Of a stretch of 64,000 nucleotides of DNA, positions 33,101 to 40,215 are shown piece after piece. The notes beneath the pieces are model-generated. The model had not been told where the DNA came from. It did no database searches and was given only the letters and a program-made list of their open reading frames with translations. The stretch's first letter is position 1; each line of letters opens with the position of its first letter. Made by a program: the position numbers and the translations under genes. This stretch comes from RUG572 sp964386385. Its GTDB lineage: Bacteria > Verrucomicrobiota > Kiritimatiellia > RFP12 > UBA1067. Location of the stretch: assembly GCA_964386385.1 (NCBI GenBank), contig CAYLRN010000004.1, forward strand, positions 62,001-126,000, given 5' to 3'.

Positions 33101-35995
33101 GGCAAACTGGCCGTCTCCGGCGGCACGACGCTCAGCGTCGAGGGCGCGAGCGCGGTCGCGGCGAAGGACGGCGTGGACGTCGTAGGCTCCGTCCTCCAGT
33201 TCTGGGCCACGAGCCGCGCGTTCGAGACGCCGATTTTCGCCAAGGCGGGCGAGGACGGCGCGAAGCCGCGAATCGCCGCCGGCAGCGGAACGGCGAAGAT
33301 CTCCGCCCCGGTCGTCGTCGAGGACGGCGCGGAGCTGACGCTGACGGGCTCCGCCACGGCAACGTACGCGGGCGGAATCCAGGGCGGCGGCGTCCTGAAC
33401 GCGGCAGCAGGCTTCCACCAGTTCGCAGGCGACGTCGAGCAGGACGAGCTGTCAATCACGGGAGCGCGCGTCGTCTACGGCGACATGACGGAGGCCGGCA
33501 GCGGCAGAAAGTGGCCGAAGAAAGTCGCGATGGCGAGCGGATCGCTCTGCTTCGCGCCGTCGTCCAATTCCGTCTACGGCGGCTACGCCCTGACGTCGTC
33601 CAATTCCGTCTACGGCGGCTACGCCCTGACGTCGTCGGGGTCCGCCGCCGTGAACTTCGTGCCCGGCTACACGGGCGGCGCGTCCAAATCCCCCGTAGTC
33701 ACGGTCGAGGACACGACGCTTTCCGGGGACAACTTCAGGATCTGCCTCGGCCTCGGCGCGACGACTTCGGCGGACACGCGCCATGCCGGCTTCGCCACGC
33801 TCGGCAGGGGCTTCACGGCGGATTCCCTTGCTCAGATCGCGCTCGGCACGTTCGCGAACTTCCCCGCGAACGCCACGCTCACAATCGCCGACGGCGCGTC
33901 CGTCACGATGAAGAGCGGCGGCGACGTCACGCTCGGCTACTGGAGCGGCGAGACGAACAACACGCACAGGCTGGTCGTGGAGGGCGGGACGCTCGACGCC
34001 TCCGCGGCAGTCCCGCTCCGCGTCGGCTACGACGCGCGCAACGCCGAGTTCCTCGTGAACGGCGGCACGGTCAAGGCGCCTGGCGTCGCCCTTCGCGCGC
34101 ACAGCCAGTACAACATGAAGCCCATGGCGAACCTGTTCGACGGCATGGGCTACGAGGTCTTCGGCATGGGCGGCGGACTCTTCGAGCTCGCCGGCGACTT
34201 CACGACGGAGCGCGCCTATCCGATGCTCCCGCAGATCTGGCTCGGCGGCGGCACGCTCGTGAGCGCGGCGGACTGGTCGACGGACAACTTCCAGTACGGC
34301 ATGTTCGAAACGTGGGGCGACATCGCCGGCACAAACGCCTTCACGCTTGCGACGAACGGGAAGACGACCACGTTCCGCTCCGCCCTCCAAGGCAATTCCG
34401 CGGTCGAGATCGCCGGCGACGGCAGCTTCGTCTCCGACTGCTCCGGCGCGCAGGGCGGCGTTGAGGGTCGCTGGACTGTTGCGAACACCGGCACGGCGAC
34501 GCTCAAGACGGCGGCGGCGTTCGCCTCTGGCCTCGCCCTCACCAACGGCGCGTCCGCGACAATCGACATCGGTCCGCGCACGAACTACGTGGCTCTCGCC
34601 GTCCTGTGCAACGCCAAGGCCGACTACGGCGTCAATCCGTTCACGGCGGGCGCATTCCATTCCGCAGCATCCGTCATCCCGTCCCTCTTCGCGAAGGACG
34701 CGCAGAAGCTCTTTCTAGAACTGAAGTCGCCCACCTACACGGCCTACCGGGAGGAGGCGGAGTTCTACGTGGACGAGGCGGGGACATGGACGTTCGCGGC
34801 GACGTACGACGACCGCGGCGACGTCTACGTCGACGGCCGGCGCGTTGCGTACAACTCGGCGTGGAACAACGTCGGCGTCGGTTCGGTAGACCTCGCCAAG
34901 GGATGGCACGTCCTCTCCATGACGTGCCAGGACGCCGCCGGCGGCGCCGGCCCCGCTGTCAGCGCGACGGAGCCGAAGGCGTTCTACGACCGCGGCATGG
35001 CCGTCGGCTTCCACAAGGGCGCGACGACGTCCACGGCCGCCGCAGACTATCTGCCCGTCAACGGGGCGAACATGAAGATGCGGCCGACGCGCTCGGTCCG
35101 CTGGACGTACCGCGACGGCCTCACCGACCTCGCCCAGCTCAATGGCTGGCCCGACTGCACGTACGAGTTCACGATGGTGACGAACTCCATGCAGGCAATC
35201 CACAGCACGACGTGGCCTCTCGGCTTCACGGCAGTCCACTCCTTCGGCGGCTGGCTCTACGTCGAGCCGGAGGAGTCCGGCACGTGGGCGTTCGACGGCG
35301 TGTACGACGACCGCATCCACGTGGCAATCGACGGCAGGACGGTATTCGCGAACGGCACCTACAACAAGGCGGCCTCGTCGACTGCCGAAGTGACGGCCGG
35401 CTGGCACTCCTTCCGCGTGACGGTGTGCGACAAGGTCGGCGGCATTTCATGGAGTGCGGTGGACGGCTATGGCGCGGCCCTCTACGTCAAGCGTCCATGC
35501 GACGCGACGAAAGTCCCGTTCGACGAGCGCAGCGTCTACATGACGGCGCATCCGTTCGGGTTCATCGGCGGCGAGCTGTTCGTGGGCGAGGGCTCCACGC
35601 TCGCGAACGCCTCCGCGAACGGCCCCGCGGAAATCGCGGGAACGCTCTCCGGAACGGGAACGCTCACTGGCCCCTACAGGCTCACCGGCACGTGGAACGT
35701 GTCTGTCGAGGGCGGCCAGACGCTCAGGGCCGCGACGTGGGGCGAAGGCGCGTACGCGGACACGCTGGCGAACGCCCGGATCCACGTCTCGATGAACGCG
35801 AAGCCGGTCAAGGCAAAGTGGGACCTCGGCCCAGCGCTGGGGCTTGAAAGCAGAAGCGAAGCGGAGCTTGCGGCGATGCTGTCGGCGGATCTGAACGGAG
35901 AGCCATATGAAAACGGCTTCAGGCTTGACGTGTCCGACGGCCGCCTCGTGCTGGTGAACCTCAAGCCCGGCTGCACGGTCCTCATCCTGCGCTGA
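30152..35995 (+). CDS. giant secreted autotransporter-like protein with two PA14-like domains
   Basis: From the ATG at 30152 (CAGGAG 8 bases upstream) there are 1947 residues; a 17-codon upstream extension is unlikely. A signal peptide runs to about residue 33 (AALAAA-GE). Residues about 35-220 look like a concanavalin-like sandwich. A long beta-strand repeat region follows (GTLTKTGAGELALAAV). Near the C-terminus are two PA14/GLEYA-like domains: EAEFYVDEAGTWTFAATYDD...DGRRV and WLYVEPEESGTWAFDGVYDD...DGRTV. A 36-bp exact tandem duplication at 33559-33630 repeats 12 residues (SSNSVYGGYALT). The C-terminus DGRLVLVNLKPGCTVLILR resembles that of the divergent gene. It is probably surface-exposed and glycan-binding; no enzyme motif is visible. 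Confidence 0.87.
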   Translation: MLTKNVFPLEAGTRLAGRVFLFCAACAALAAAGEPYVEGTGAQAVVTDFHVSPGTKIVCDFAFTSASPVQQRVFGVDKDNATTLSCSLYINGGGGYSWAFCDGNGNWTPFSANNEMKASTDRWTATLDSPNNVASLCSDSTNIVQTIGTTRTRACSLPMTLMATVCDTDGTQFQNYGKVRIYSFSVSECGEPVMNLVPRIYKGEGVFYDTVSRRVFGSSTSTPLVAGDDCEELAEEDVAAPVADLVLSDAAGGVHVAAANARHANVVFTDTAGVYTVSGGPIAISGNVRNESAAAQTVSAPLAASGPLTPLLGGGLSLSDVAGGSLFAPVGTNVSATLNGNCVFRGGLSLKGNPTVVSPRVYATSGFSKDLSGKSDSSVQVTYTLRSAGTAAFGGGLEDHTGGQRGDVILLDGSFTFGGNVQPNGNDGYLVFRGGASQVGGLDWDSSRGYNSRLHVESGASLVCAGDALHRNSYGLHYYVDGEFTVNGTLTFAASNCRLVSSAGTGVVNVRKMKAAGMAEKISVSALNVGPGGFYGASTPIGAIELGAWTGDFTVGGSPVFTGTTLRAATPGGAPARITLEGAPVASGTLTKTGAGELALAAVSYPGLTGTLAVREGTLAFTASTELDAAVEISDGAGVRVAAGRTAALRSASFAGAATLAFGAAPAQTGALSLPAGSLSSATAVLVRIDGIAPTAGTTATLVSGAGISGADLAKFSLAMPEGAEGELSVQDGSLVLSVRTSSTAAARGLVWTGAESAAWDAAAANWTANGAAAVFTAYDDAFFDGTDAGDGRVDVAEGGVTAGAVTFDADKAYSVAGGKISGTAPFTIRGGAEVTLSAPLDGQTVVVTNGLLRVGAANAELLGDGGAYVEVRDGGTFDINATTNTADAILTTYNKKFRIAGKGFNGLGAINNLGKDGSTAARIHTIELAGDATISGATRWDMRVYSDGHNAGRPQVVGTNHALTVNGPGGGYVAMVDTDVDVGKLAVSGGTTLSVEGASAVAAKDGVDVVGSVLQFWATSRAFETPIFAKAGEDGAKPRIAAGSGTAKISAPVVVEDGAELTLTGSATATYAGGIQGGGVLNAAAGFHQFAGDVEQDELSITGARVVYGDMTEAGSGRKWPKKVAMASGSLCFAPSSNSVYGGYALTSSNSVYGGYALTSSGSAAVNFVPGYTGGASKSPVVTVEDTTLSGDNFRICLGLGATTSADTRHAGFATLGRGFTADSLAQIALGTFANFPANATLTIADGASVTMKSGGDVTLGYWSGETNNTHRLVVEGGTLDASAAVPLRVGYDARNAEFLVNGGTVKAPGVALRAHSQYNMKPMANLFDGMGYEVFGMGGGLFELAGDFTTERAYPMLPQIWLGGGTLVSAADWSTDNFQYGMFETWGDIAGTNAFTLATNGKTTTFRSALQGNSAVEIAGDGSFVSDCSGAQGGVEGRWTVANTGTATLKTAAAFASGLALTNGASATIDIGPRTNYVALAVLCNAKADYGVNPFTAGAFHSAASVIPSLFAKDAQKLFLELKSPTYTAYREEAEFYVDEAGTWTFAATYDDRGDVYVDGRRVAYNSAWNNVGVGSVDLAKGWHVLSMTCQDAAGGAGPAVSATEPKAFYDRGMAVGFHKGATTSTAAADYLPVNGANMKMRPTRSVRWTYRDGLTDLAQLNGWPDCTYEFTMVTNSMQAIHSTTWPLGFTAVHSFGGWLYVEPEESGTWAFDGVYDDRIHVAIDGRTVFANGTYNKAASSTAEVTAGWHSFRVTVCDKVGGISWSAVDGYGAALYVKRPCDATKVPFDERSVYMTAHPFGFIGGELFVGEGSTLANASANGPAEIAGTLSGTGTLTGPYRLTGTWNVSVEGGQTLRAATWGEGAYADTLANARIHVSMNAKPVKAKWDLGPALGLESRSEAELAAMLSADLNGEPYENGFRLDVSDGRLVLVNLKPGCTVLILR
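33559..33630 (+). repeat. 36-bp exact tandem duplication inside surface protein
   Basis: Two identical, adjacent 36-base units (33559-33594 and 33595-33630) keep the frame and repeat 12 residues. Confidence 0.95.
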
Positions 35996-36070
35996 CGCGC
36001 GAATGTTCGTTCCTGCAGAAACGCCTTGCCGTATCTGAATGGGTTTGATAGAGTGTATGCGTTTTACGTC

Positions 36071-36316
36071 ATGAAAAAAAGATATGACATCATGAGAAAC
36101 GCAATAAGGGCGTTGTGTCGCGCGTTCGCCAATCTCGGCATGGCGAATGACCTCTCTGCGCTCTATCAAACCACTCCTCCCGTTCCACCTCCAAGAATTC
36201 CAACTGAAACGGAAGCGATGGAACTCGACGCCCGGGCAATCCACTCTGATTGGCTTGCTGTTGGAGCGGTGATGTCGTCGGCTTTCAGACGCGAGCGCAC
36301 GGAGCAGACGATATGA
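36071..36316 (+). CDS. small hypothetical protein upstream of DUF2335 gene
   Basis: The 81 residues begin MKKRYDIMRNAIRAL and include a Pro-rich stretch (TTPPVPPPRIPTET). I do not recognise a family. Its stop overlaps the start of the DUF2335 gene by 4 bases (ATGA), which supports it being a real, translationally coupled gene. No clear ribosome site precedes the ATG. Confidence 0.5.
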   Translation: MKKRYDIMRNAIRALCRAFANLGMANDLSALYQTTPPVPPPRIPTETEAMELDARAIHSDWLAVGAVMSSAFRRERTEQTI

Positions 36317-36702
36317 GCGAGGAGATGCGAAAGGAGACTACGCCGTATGCGCAGCTTGTTGCGCATGCGGTTTCGGGTCCAATTCCCCCGCCAGAAGACA
36401 TGGAACACTATGAGCGCATTCATGCGGGTGCGGCGGAACGCATACTGGCGATGGCGGAGAAGGAGGCGGAAGTCCGTCACAAGGCGATGCTTCTTGCGGC
36501 GCAGGCGGCCCATGACGACGTGTCGAGCGCACGAACGGAAACGCGAATCGGGCAGTTTCTTTCATTCTTTCTTACGGTGGCGGCGTTTGCCGTGGCTGCG
36601 TACTGCGCAAAACTTGGAGCGACGAAGATCGGCGTCACTGTTGCAGGCGTGACGCTTGTGAGCGTCGTGTCCACGCTCGTGAACCGCAGACGGAATTCTT
36701 GA
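36313..36702 (+). CDS. DUF2335 membrane protein
   Basis: From the ATG at 36313 there are 129 residues. Residues 20-60 carry the DUF2335 core: SGPIPPPEDMEHYERIHAGAAERILAMAEKEAEVRHK. Two transmembrane segments follow near the C-terminus (FLSFFLTVAAFAVAAYCA and IGVTVAGVTLVSVVSTLV). DUF2335 proteins are small membrane proteins of unknown function, frequent on mobile and phage-related DNA. The start overlaps the previous stop. Confidence 0.82.
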   Translation: MSEEMRKETTPYAQLVAHAVSGPIPPPEDMEHYERIHAGAAERILAMAEKEAEVRHKAMLLAAQAAHDDVSSARTETRIGQFLSFFLTVAAFAVAAYCAKLGATKIGVTVAGVTLVSVVSTLVNRRRNS

Positions 36703-36718
36703 CAGTCACCACAGAAGA

Positions 36719-36762
36719 CGAGATTGAGAACTTTTTCAAAAACGCAAAAGTTCTCAATCTCG
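36719..36762. repeat. perfect 17-bp stem hairpin after DUF2335 gene
   Basis: CGAGATTGAGAACTTTT (36719-36735) pairs with 36746-36762 across a 10-base A-rich loop. It may act as a terminator for the DUF2335 unit, although no U-run follows. Confidence 0.75.
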
Positions 36763-36804
36763 TTCCGCCGCCCTTGCGTCCGCCCCGCCGCAGCAAAGCC
36801 CATT

Positions 36805-36977
36805 TTCGTGACGGAATCGCCCTTCCGAAGTCCCATTCTCGTGACAAATCGACCGTTTCGAACCTCACGTTTCGTGACAAATAGGCCGTTTTGAACCTCA
36901 CGTTTCGTGACAAATAGGCCGTTTTGAACCTCGCATTTCGTGACAAAACCGATCTTTCAAAGTCTCATTTTCGTGAC
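36805..36977. repeat. 33-bp tandem repeat array, six units
   Basis: The segment TTCGTGAC (once CTCGTGAC) recurs at 36805, 36838, 36871, 36904, 36937 and 36970, exactly 33 bases apart. The third and fourth units are nearly identical and the outer ones have diverged. Read on the minus strand the period is 11 codons (LSRNVRFKTAY), but I see no credible gene. The remaining gap to 37399 holds repeat elements only. Confidence 0.9.
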
Positions 36978-37100
36978 GGCCGCTTGCGGAACGGCACAGA
37001 AACATGATGTGATTCTGCAAAGGAACGGCATTGCTGAATTGCAGTTTCATTCCGCAGAACGGCATCAAGGCCTCGCAGTTGGAAGTCATTGCGCAGACAA

Positions 37101-37206
37101 GAGACAATGGGAGTGGAATCTGTGTAGAAAACGAATGGCGTTGAATCGGGAGGGGCGCGCTCCTGCGCGACCGAAATGCGGCGGCGGTCAAGGACGACCG
37201 CCCTAC
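37101..37206. repeat. composite repeat element, copy 1, upstream of CRISPR operon
   Basis: Bases 37101-37173 (GAGACAATGG...GGAATCTGTG...ATGGCGT...GGGAGGGGCGCGCTCC) match 38604-38677, extending family B by about 50 bases on its left. A variant family A palindrome follows at 37183-37206 (GGCGGTCAAGGACGACCGCC). Confidence 0.7.
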
Positions 37207-37260
37207 CGCAGTGGCCCTGGAGAACGCTGCGCCACTTTGCGATTTTCCACATTTCGCCCA

Positions 37261-37296
37261 TTGACATCGGAGAAAAAAAAAATGCAAAAATATATG
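37261..37296 (+). promoter_or_regulatory. possible type III operon promoter with overlong A-tract spacer
   Basis: A consensus TTGACA (37261-37266) and a TATATG (37291-37296) are 24 bases apart, and 10 of these are an A run (37273-37282). The spacing is too long for sigma-70 in the present state. No better -10 was found at 16-18 bases. Confidence 0.25.
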
Positions 37297-37399
37297 CCGT
37301 GTTTCATGGCGCATTGACGGGCTTTTCCCTGTCCCGCCCTTCCGCCGTGGCAACGCATGAAAACGGAGAGCGGAGAATGTGTGGAAAGGTTGTTGAGAC

Positions 37400-38548
37400 A
37401 TGACTGCGGCGGAGCGGAAGGTCGCGCTCGTCGCGGGCGTAGGGACGACGCCGGCGGTGCTGACGGAGACGGTCTGGGGGCTTGCCCACCAGACGCCACC
37501 GGTGGTGCCGGACGAGATCGTCGTGTTGACTACGCAGACCGGCCGGCAGAGGCTTGAGCGCGAAGTGATGGCGGGCGAGCCGTCCGTATGGTCGCGCCTC
37601 GTCTCCGCGCTCAAGGAAGAGGGGCTGCCGGTGGACGGAAAACTCGCGTTCGGAGAGACCTCCATCCGCGTCTTCCCTGACGCGCGGAGGAATCCGCTTG
37701 CCGACCTGCGCTCCGGCGACGAGAACCTACGGGCCGCCGACTTCATGCTCGCGCAGCTGCGCCAGTACACGGAAAGCCCGGACTTCGTCGTGCTCACGTC
37801 GATCGCGGGCGGGCGCAAGACGATGAGCGCGCTGCTCCTCTCCTGCATGACGCTGCTTGGGCGGGCTGACGACAGGGTCTACCACGTCCTCCTTCCTCCC
37901 GAATTCGAGGGACGTCTCGATCCGCCCTTCTACTTCCCCGAAAATGGCGTCTTGCACCGGACATCCGCCAATCCTCCCTGCGAACTGGCGGGGGCGGCGG
38001 CTAAGATCGAACTCTTCGAGGTGCCGTATGTCCGGATGCGCGGATGGTACCAGGAGAAGTTCAAGACGATTCCGCCGTCCTACGAGACGCTCGTGTCGAA
38101 GGTGCAGTCCGTGGCGCCGGCCGCCGTCGTGCCGACCGAAATCGCCATCGACGTCTGGAACGGCACGGCGACGGTGAACGGCCGCCATGTGTCCATGAGC
38201 CGACCGTGCTTCGCGGCGCTAGTCCTTCTCGCGTCCGGCTGCGCCGCGAAGGACCTGCACGAACGCCTCTGCGGCCTGCACGCCGGAAAAGGCGGAGCGG
38301 ACTGCGACTGGCTTTCGTCGTTCAGGGAGGATCGCGGACGTTTCTCTAGCCGGGAATATACGCAAGACCTGACGAAGGTGATGTCCGAACTCCGCAAAAA
38401 GCTGAAGGAGGCTGGGTTCGCGGACGCGGAAAGCCTCGTGCCGATGCGCAGCCGCCCCGTCGTCTTCCCGCTTTCCCGCGTTCACTGGAAGAACCGCAAC
38501 CGCTTCACGGACGTCTGCGGATGTCCGTATGCGAAGGAACAGGTCTGA
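37400..38548 (+). CDS. CRISPR-associated CARF ring nuclease (Cas_NE0113-like) with C-terminal winged-helix-like domain
   Basis: The N-terminal ~230 of 382 residues match the Cas_NE0113 ring-nuclease family: VALVAGVGTTPAVLTETVWGL at the start, EIVVLTTQTGR, and FVVLTSIAGGRKTMSALL in the ligand pocket. Such proteins bind and cleave cyclic oligoadenylates, switching off type III signalling. Residues about 250-365 add a domain (IDVWNGTATVNGRHVSMSRPCFAALVLLASG...LTKVMSELRKKLKEAG) that looks like an OmpR-type winged helix with its beta-hairpin. The family core is usually only about 220 residues, so this is an extended form that may also regulate the operon. It lies 265 bases before cas10. Confidence 0.82.
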   Translation: MTAAERKVALVAGVGTTPAVLTETVWGLAHQTPPVVPDEIVVLTTQTGRQRLEREVMAGEPSVWSRLVSALKEEGLPVDGKLAFGETSIRVFPDARRNPLADLRSGDENLRAADFMLAQLRQYTESPDFVVLTSIAGGRKTMSALLLSCMTLLGRADDRVYHVLLPPEFEGRLDPPFYFPENGVLHRTSANPPCELAGAAAKIELFEVPYVRMRGWYQEKFKTIPPSYETLVSKVQSVAPAAVVPTEIAIDVWNGTATVNGRHVSMSRPCFAALVLLASGCAAKDLHERLCGLHAGKGGADCDWLSSFREDRGRFSSREYTQDLTKVMSELRKKLKEAGFADAESLVPMRSRPVVFPLSRVHWKNRNRFTDVCGCPYAKEQV

Positions 38549-38603
38549 ACTGCGCTACAATGTGCGGCGCATGGCAAAGAAGACGCAACCCCTTTTATTG
38601 ACA

Positions 38604-38716
38604 GAGACAATGAGTATGGAATCTGTGGCAGCAAACGGATGGCGTGGAATTGGGAGGGGCGCGCTCCTGCGCGACCGGGACGAGAACGACGGACGCGCAG
38701 GAGCGCGTCCCTCCCG
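38604..38716. repeat. composite repeat element, copy 2, before cas10
   Basis: Bases 38604-38677 match the element at 37101-37173. A family B unit in inverse orientation follows at 38691-38716 (GCGCAGGAGCGCGTCCCTCC), so the two B units can pair. It fills most of the gap 38549-38813; an open frame through it (from 38571) is not a convincing gene. Confidence 0.75.
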
Positions 38717-38813
38717 TTGCGCAGTCGCATCAGCCGCCACTTGTGCATCCGCCGTGGCGAATGCCGCATGCACTCGTCTTCTCTGGGCTGTGCAATAAGG
38801 AGAAAAAACGCAG

Positions 38814-40202
38814 ATGGACAAGTACAAGGAACTGCTGCTGTTTCAGATCGGCCCCGTGCAGGAGTTCATCGCACAGGCCGAAACGCCTGGAGACCTCCGC
38901 GCCGGCTCGGAGATGCTGTCGGAAGTCACGGCGGCGGCGCTGCGGACAATTCCCGGCTACGAGACCGAGGCCGTGTTCCCCGCCGTCAAGAAGGACGAAC
39001 TTGCGGGGATTCCCAACCGCTTTCTCGTCTTCGTGCCGCAGGGACGCGGCGAGGAACTGGCGCGCGCGGCCGCCGAGGCGGCGCGGGAGGAACTTCGGCG
39101 AATGGCCGAGGATGCATTCCCGAAGACGGGTCTTGCAGAAAGTCTGCGCAAAGCCTTCATGCGTCAGGTGGAGGCGTTCCTCCAGACGACATGGGCCGTC
39201 CTGAAGAGTCCGAGCGACGACATGGGCGCGGACTACAGGACGATCGGCAAGCTGATGGCCCTTCGACGCAACGTGCGCGCGTTCGACGCCTGGCATGAGG
39301 AAACGACGGGCCGCGTGAAGGATTTTCTGTCCGGAAAGGAGTGCGCATTGGACGTGCCGGATGGCAGGTCTCCCAACCGCAACAGCGGACGCGGCGCGAT
39401 GAATCTCATCAAGAAGGCCCGCTGGACGAATGCGAACAAGAACGAGGCCTCCAGGCTGGGCGACTACGTTGCCGTCCTCGCGCTGGACGGCGACCACATG
39501 GGCCGCGCGCTTTCGGGCTTCAAGACGCAAGAGGAGCATCGCGACTTCAGCGAGAAGCTGGCGGCATTCGCCCGGTCAGTTTCCATTCAAAAGGAAGACG
39601 GCCAGCTCATCTACGCCGGCGGCGACGACGTCCTTGCGGTCGTGAAGGCAACACGAGCGGTCCCCATTGCGAAGGAACTGGCGAAGCAGTTCAAGGACAC
39701 AGTGAAAGCCGACGGCATTACGGCGTCCGTCGGCATTGCCATCGGCTCGTCGAAGGCGCCGTTGCAGGACCTCGTCCACGAGGCGCACTCCGCGGAAAGC
39801 CGAGCCAAGCGCGACTATGGACGCGACGCGCTTGCGGTTTCCATCCTGAAGCGTTCCGGCGAAATCCTGCATTGGGGATGCAAGTGGGATTCGAAGGCGT
39901 TCGAGATCTACGAGAAACTGACAAGTGCAAGCGGCAAGGATTCCCTTTCGCGTTTCGCATACAAGCTTGCGGGCTTCCTCGCCCCCTACTGCCTTGAATC
40001 ATGCAAGGAACTGGATGAGAACATGAAGGACGTCGTCCATGCGGAGACGCTTCACGTCCTTGAGCAGACAGAGGGCGCAAAGGACGTTCTGTCGGAAGAA
40101 CTGTTTAGGGACTATCTTGACGAGGAGTGCGTAAAAACGCACCCCAAAGACTATCTTGGGCTGTTCCTCTGCGAGGCGTTCATCGACCGCCCGCGTGGAT
40201 AA
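38814..40202 (+). CDS. cmr2: type III-B Cas10/Cmr2, HD domain absent, GGDD cyclase intact
   Basis: The 462 residues begin almost at once with the Cmr2 signature (LLFQIGPVQEFIAQAETPGDLRAGS), so the N-terminal HD nuclease domain of many Cas10 proteins is missing. The first palm motif is VLALDGDHMG. The second palm carries the cyclase GGDD at residues 269-272 (LIYAGGDD). The protein should sense target RNA within the Cmr complex and make cyclic oligoadenylate, which fits the CARF proteins at both ends of the operon. The ATG is preceded by AAGGAGAAAAA. DNA cleavage by HD is not expected. Confidence 0.93.
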   Translation: MDKYKELLLFQIGPVQEFIAQAETPGDLRAGSEMLSEVTAAALRTIPGYETEAVFPAVKKDELAGIPNRFLVFVPQGRGEELARAAAEAAREELRRMAEDAFPKTGLAESLRKAFMRQVEAFLQTTWAVLKSPSDDMGADYRTIGKLMALRRNVRAFDAWHEETTGRVKDFLSGKECALDVPDGRSPNRNSGRGAMNLIKKARWTNANKNEASRLGDYVAVLALDGDHMGRALSGFKTQEEHRDFSEKLAAFARSVSIQKEDGQLIYAGGDDVLAVVKATRAVPIAKELAKQFKDTVKADGITASVGIAIGSSKAPLQDLVHEAHSAESRAKRDYGRDALAVSILKRSGEILHWGCKWDSKAFEIYEKLTSASGKDSLSRFAYKLAGFLAPYCLESCKELDENMKDVVHAETLHVLEQTEGAKDVLSEELFRDYLDEECVKTHPKDYLGLFLCEAFIDRPRG

Positions 40203-40215
40203 GGAGAGAAGGGAA

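Noticed and set aside
36805..36977. Second CRISPR array
   Set aside because: The units follow each other at exactly 33 bases without unique spacers, so this is a plain tandem repeat.
38571..38798. Short ORF (MAKKTQPLLLTETMS...) with TACAAT upstream
   Set aside because: Most of it is translated repeat element shared with 37101-37173, where the frame is not conserved.
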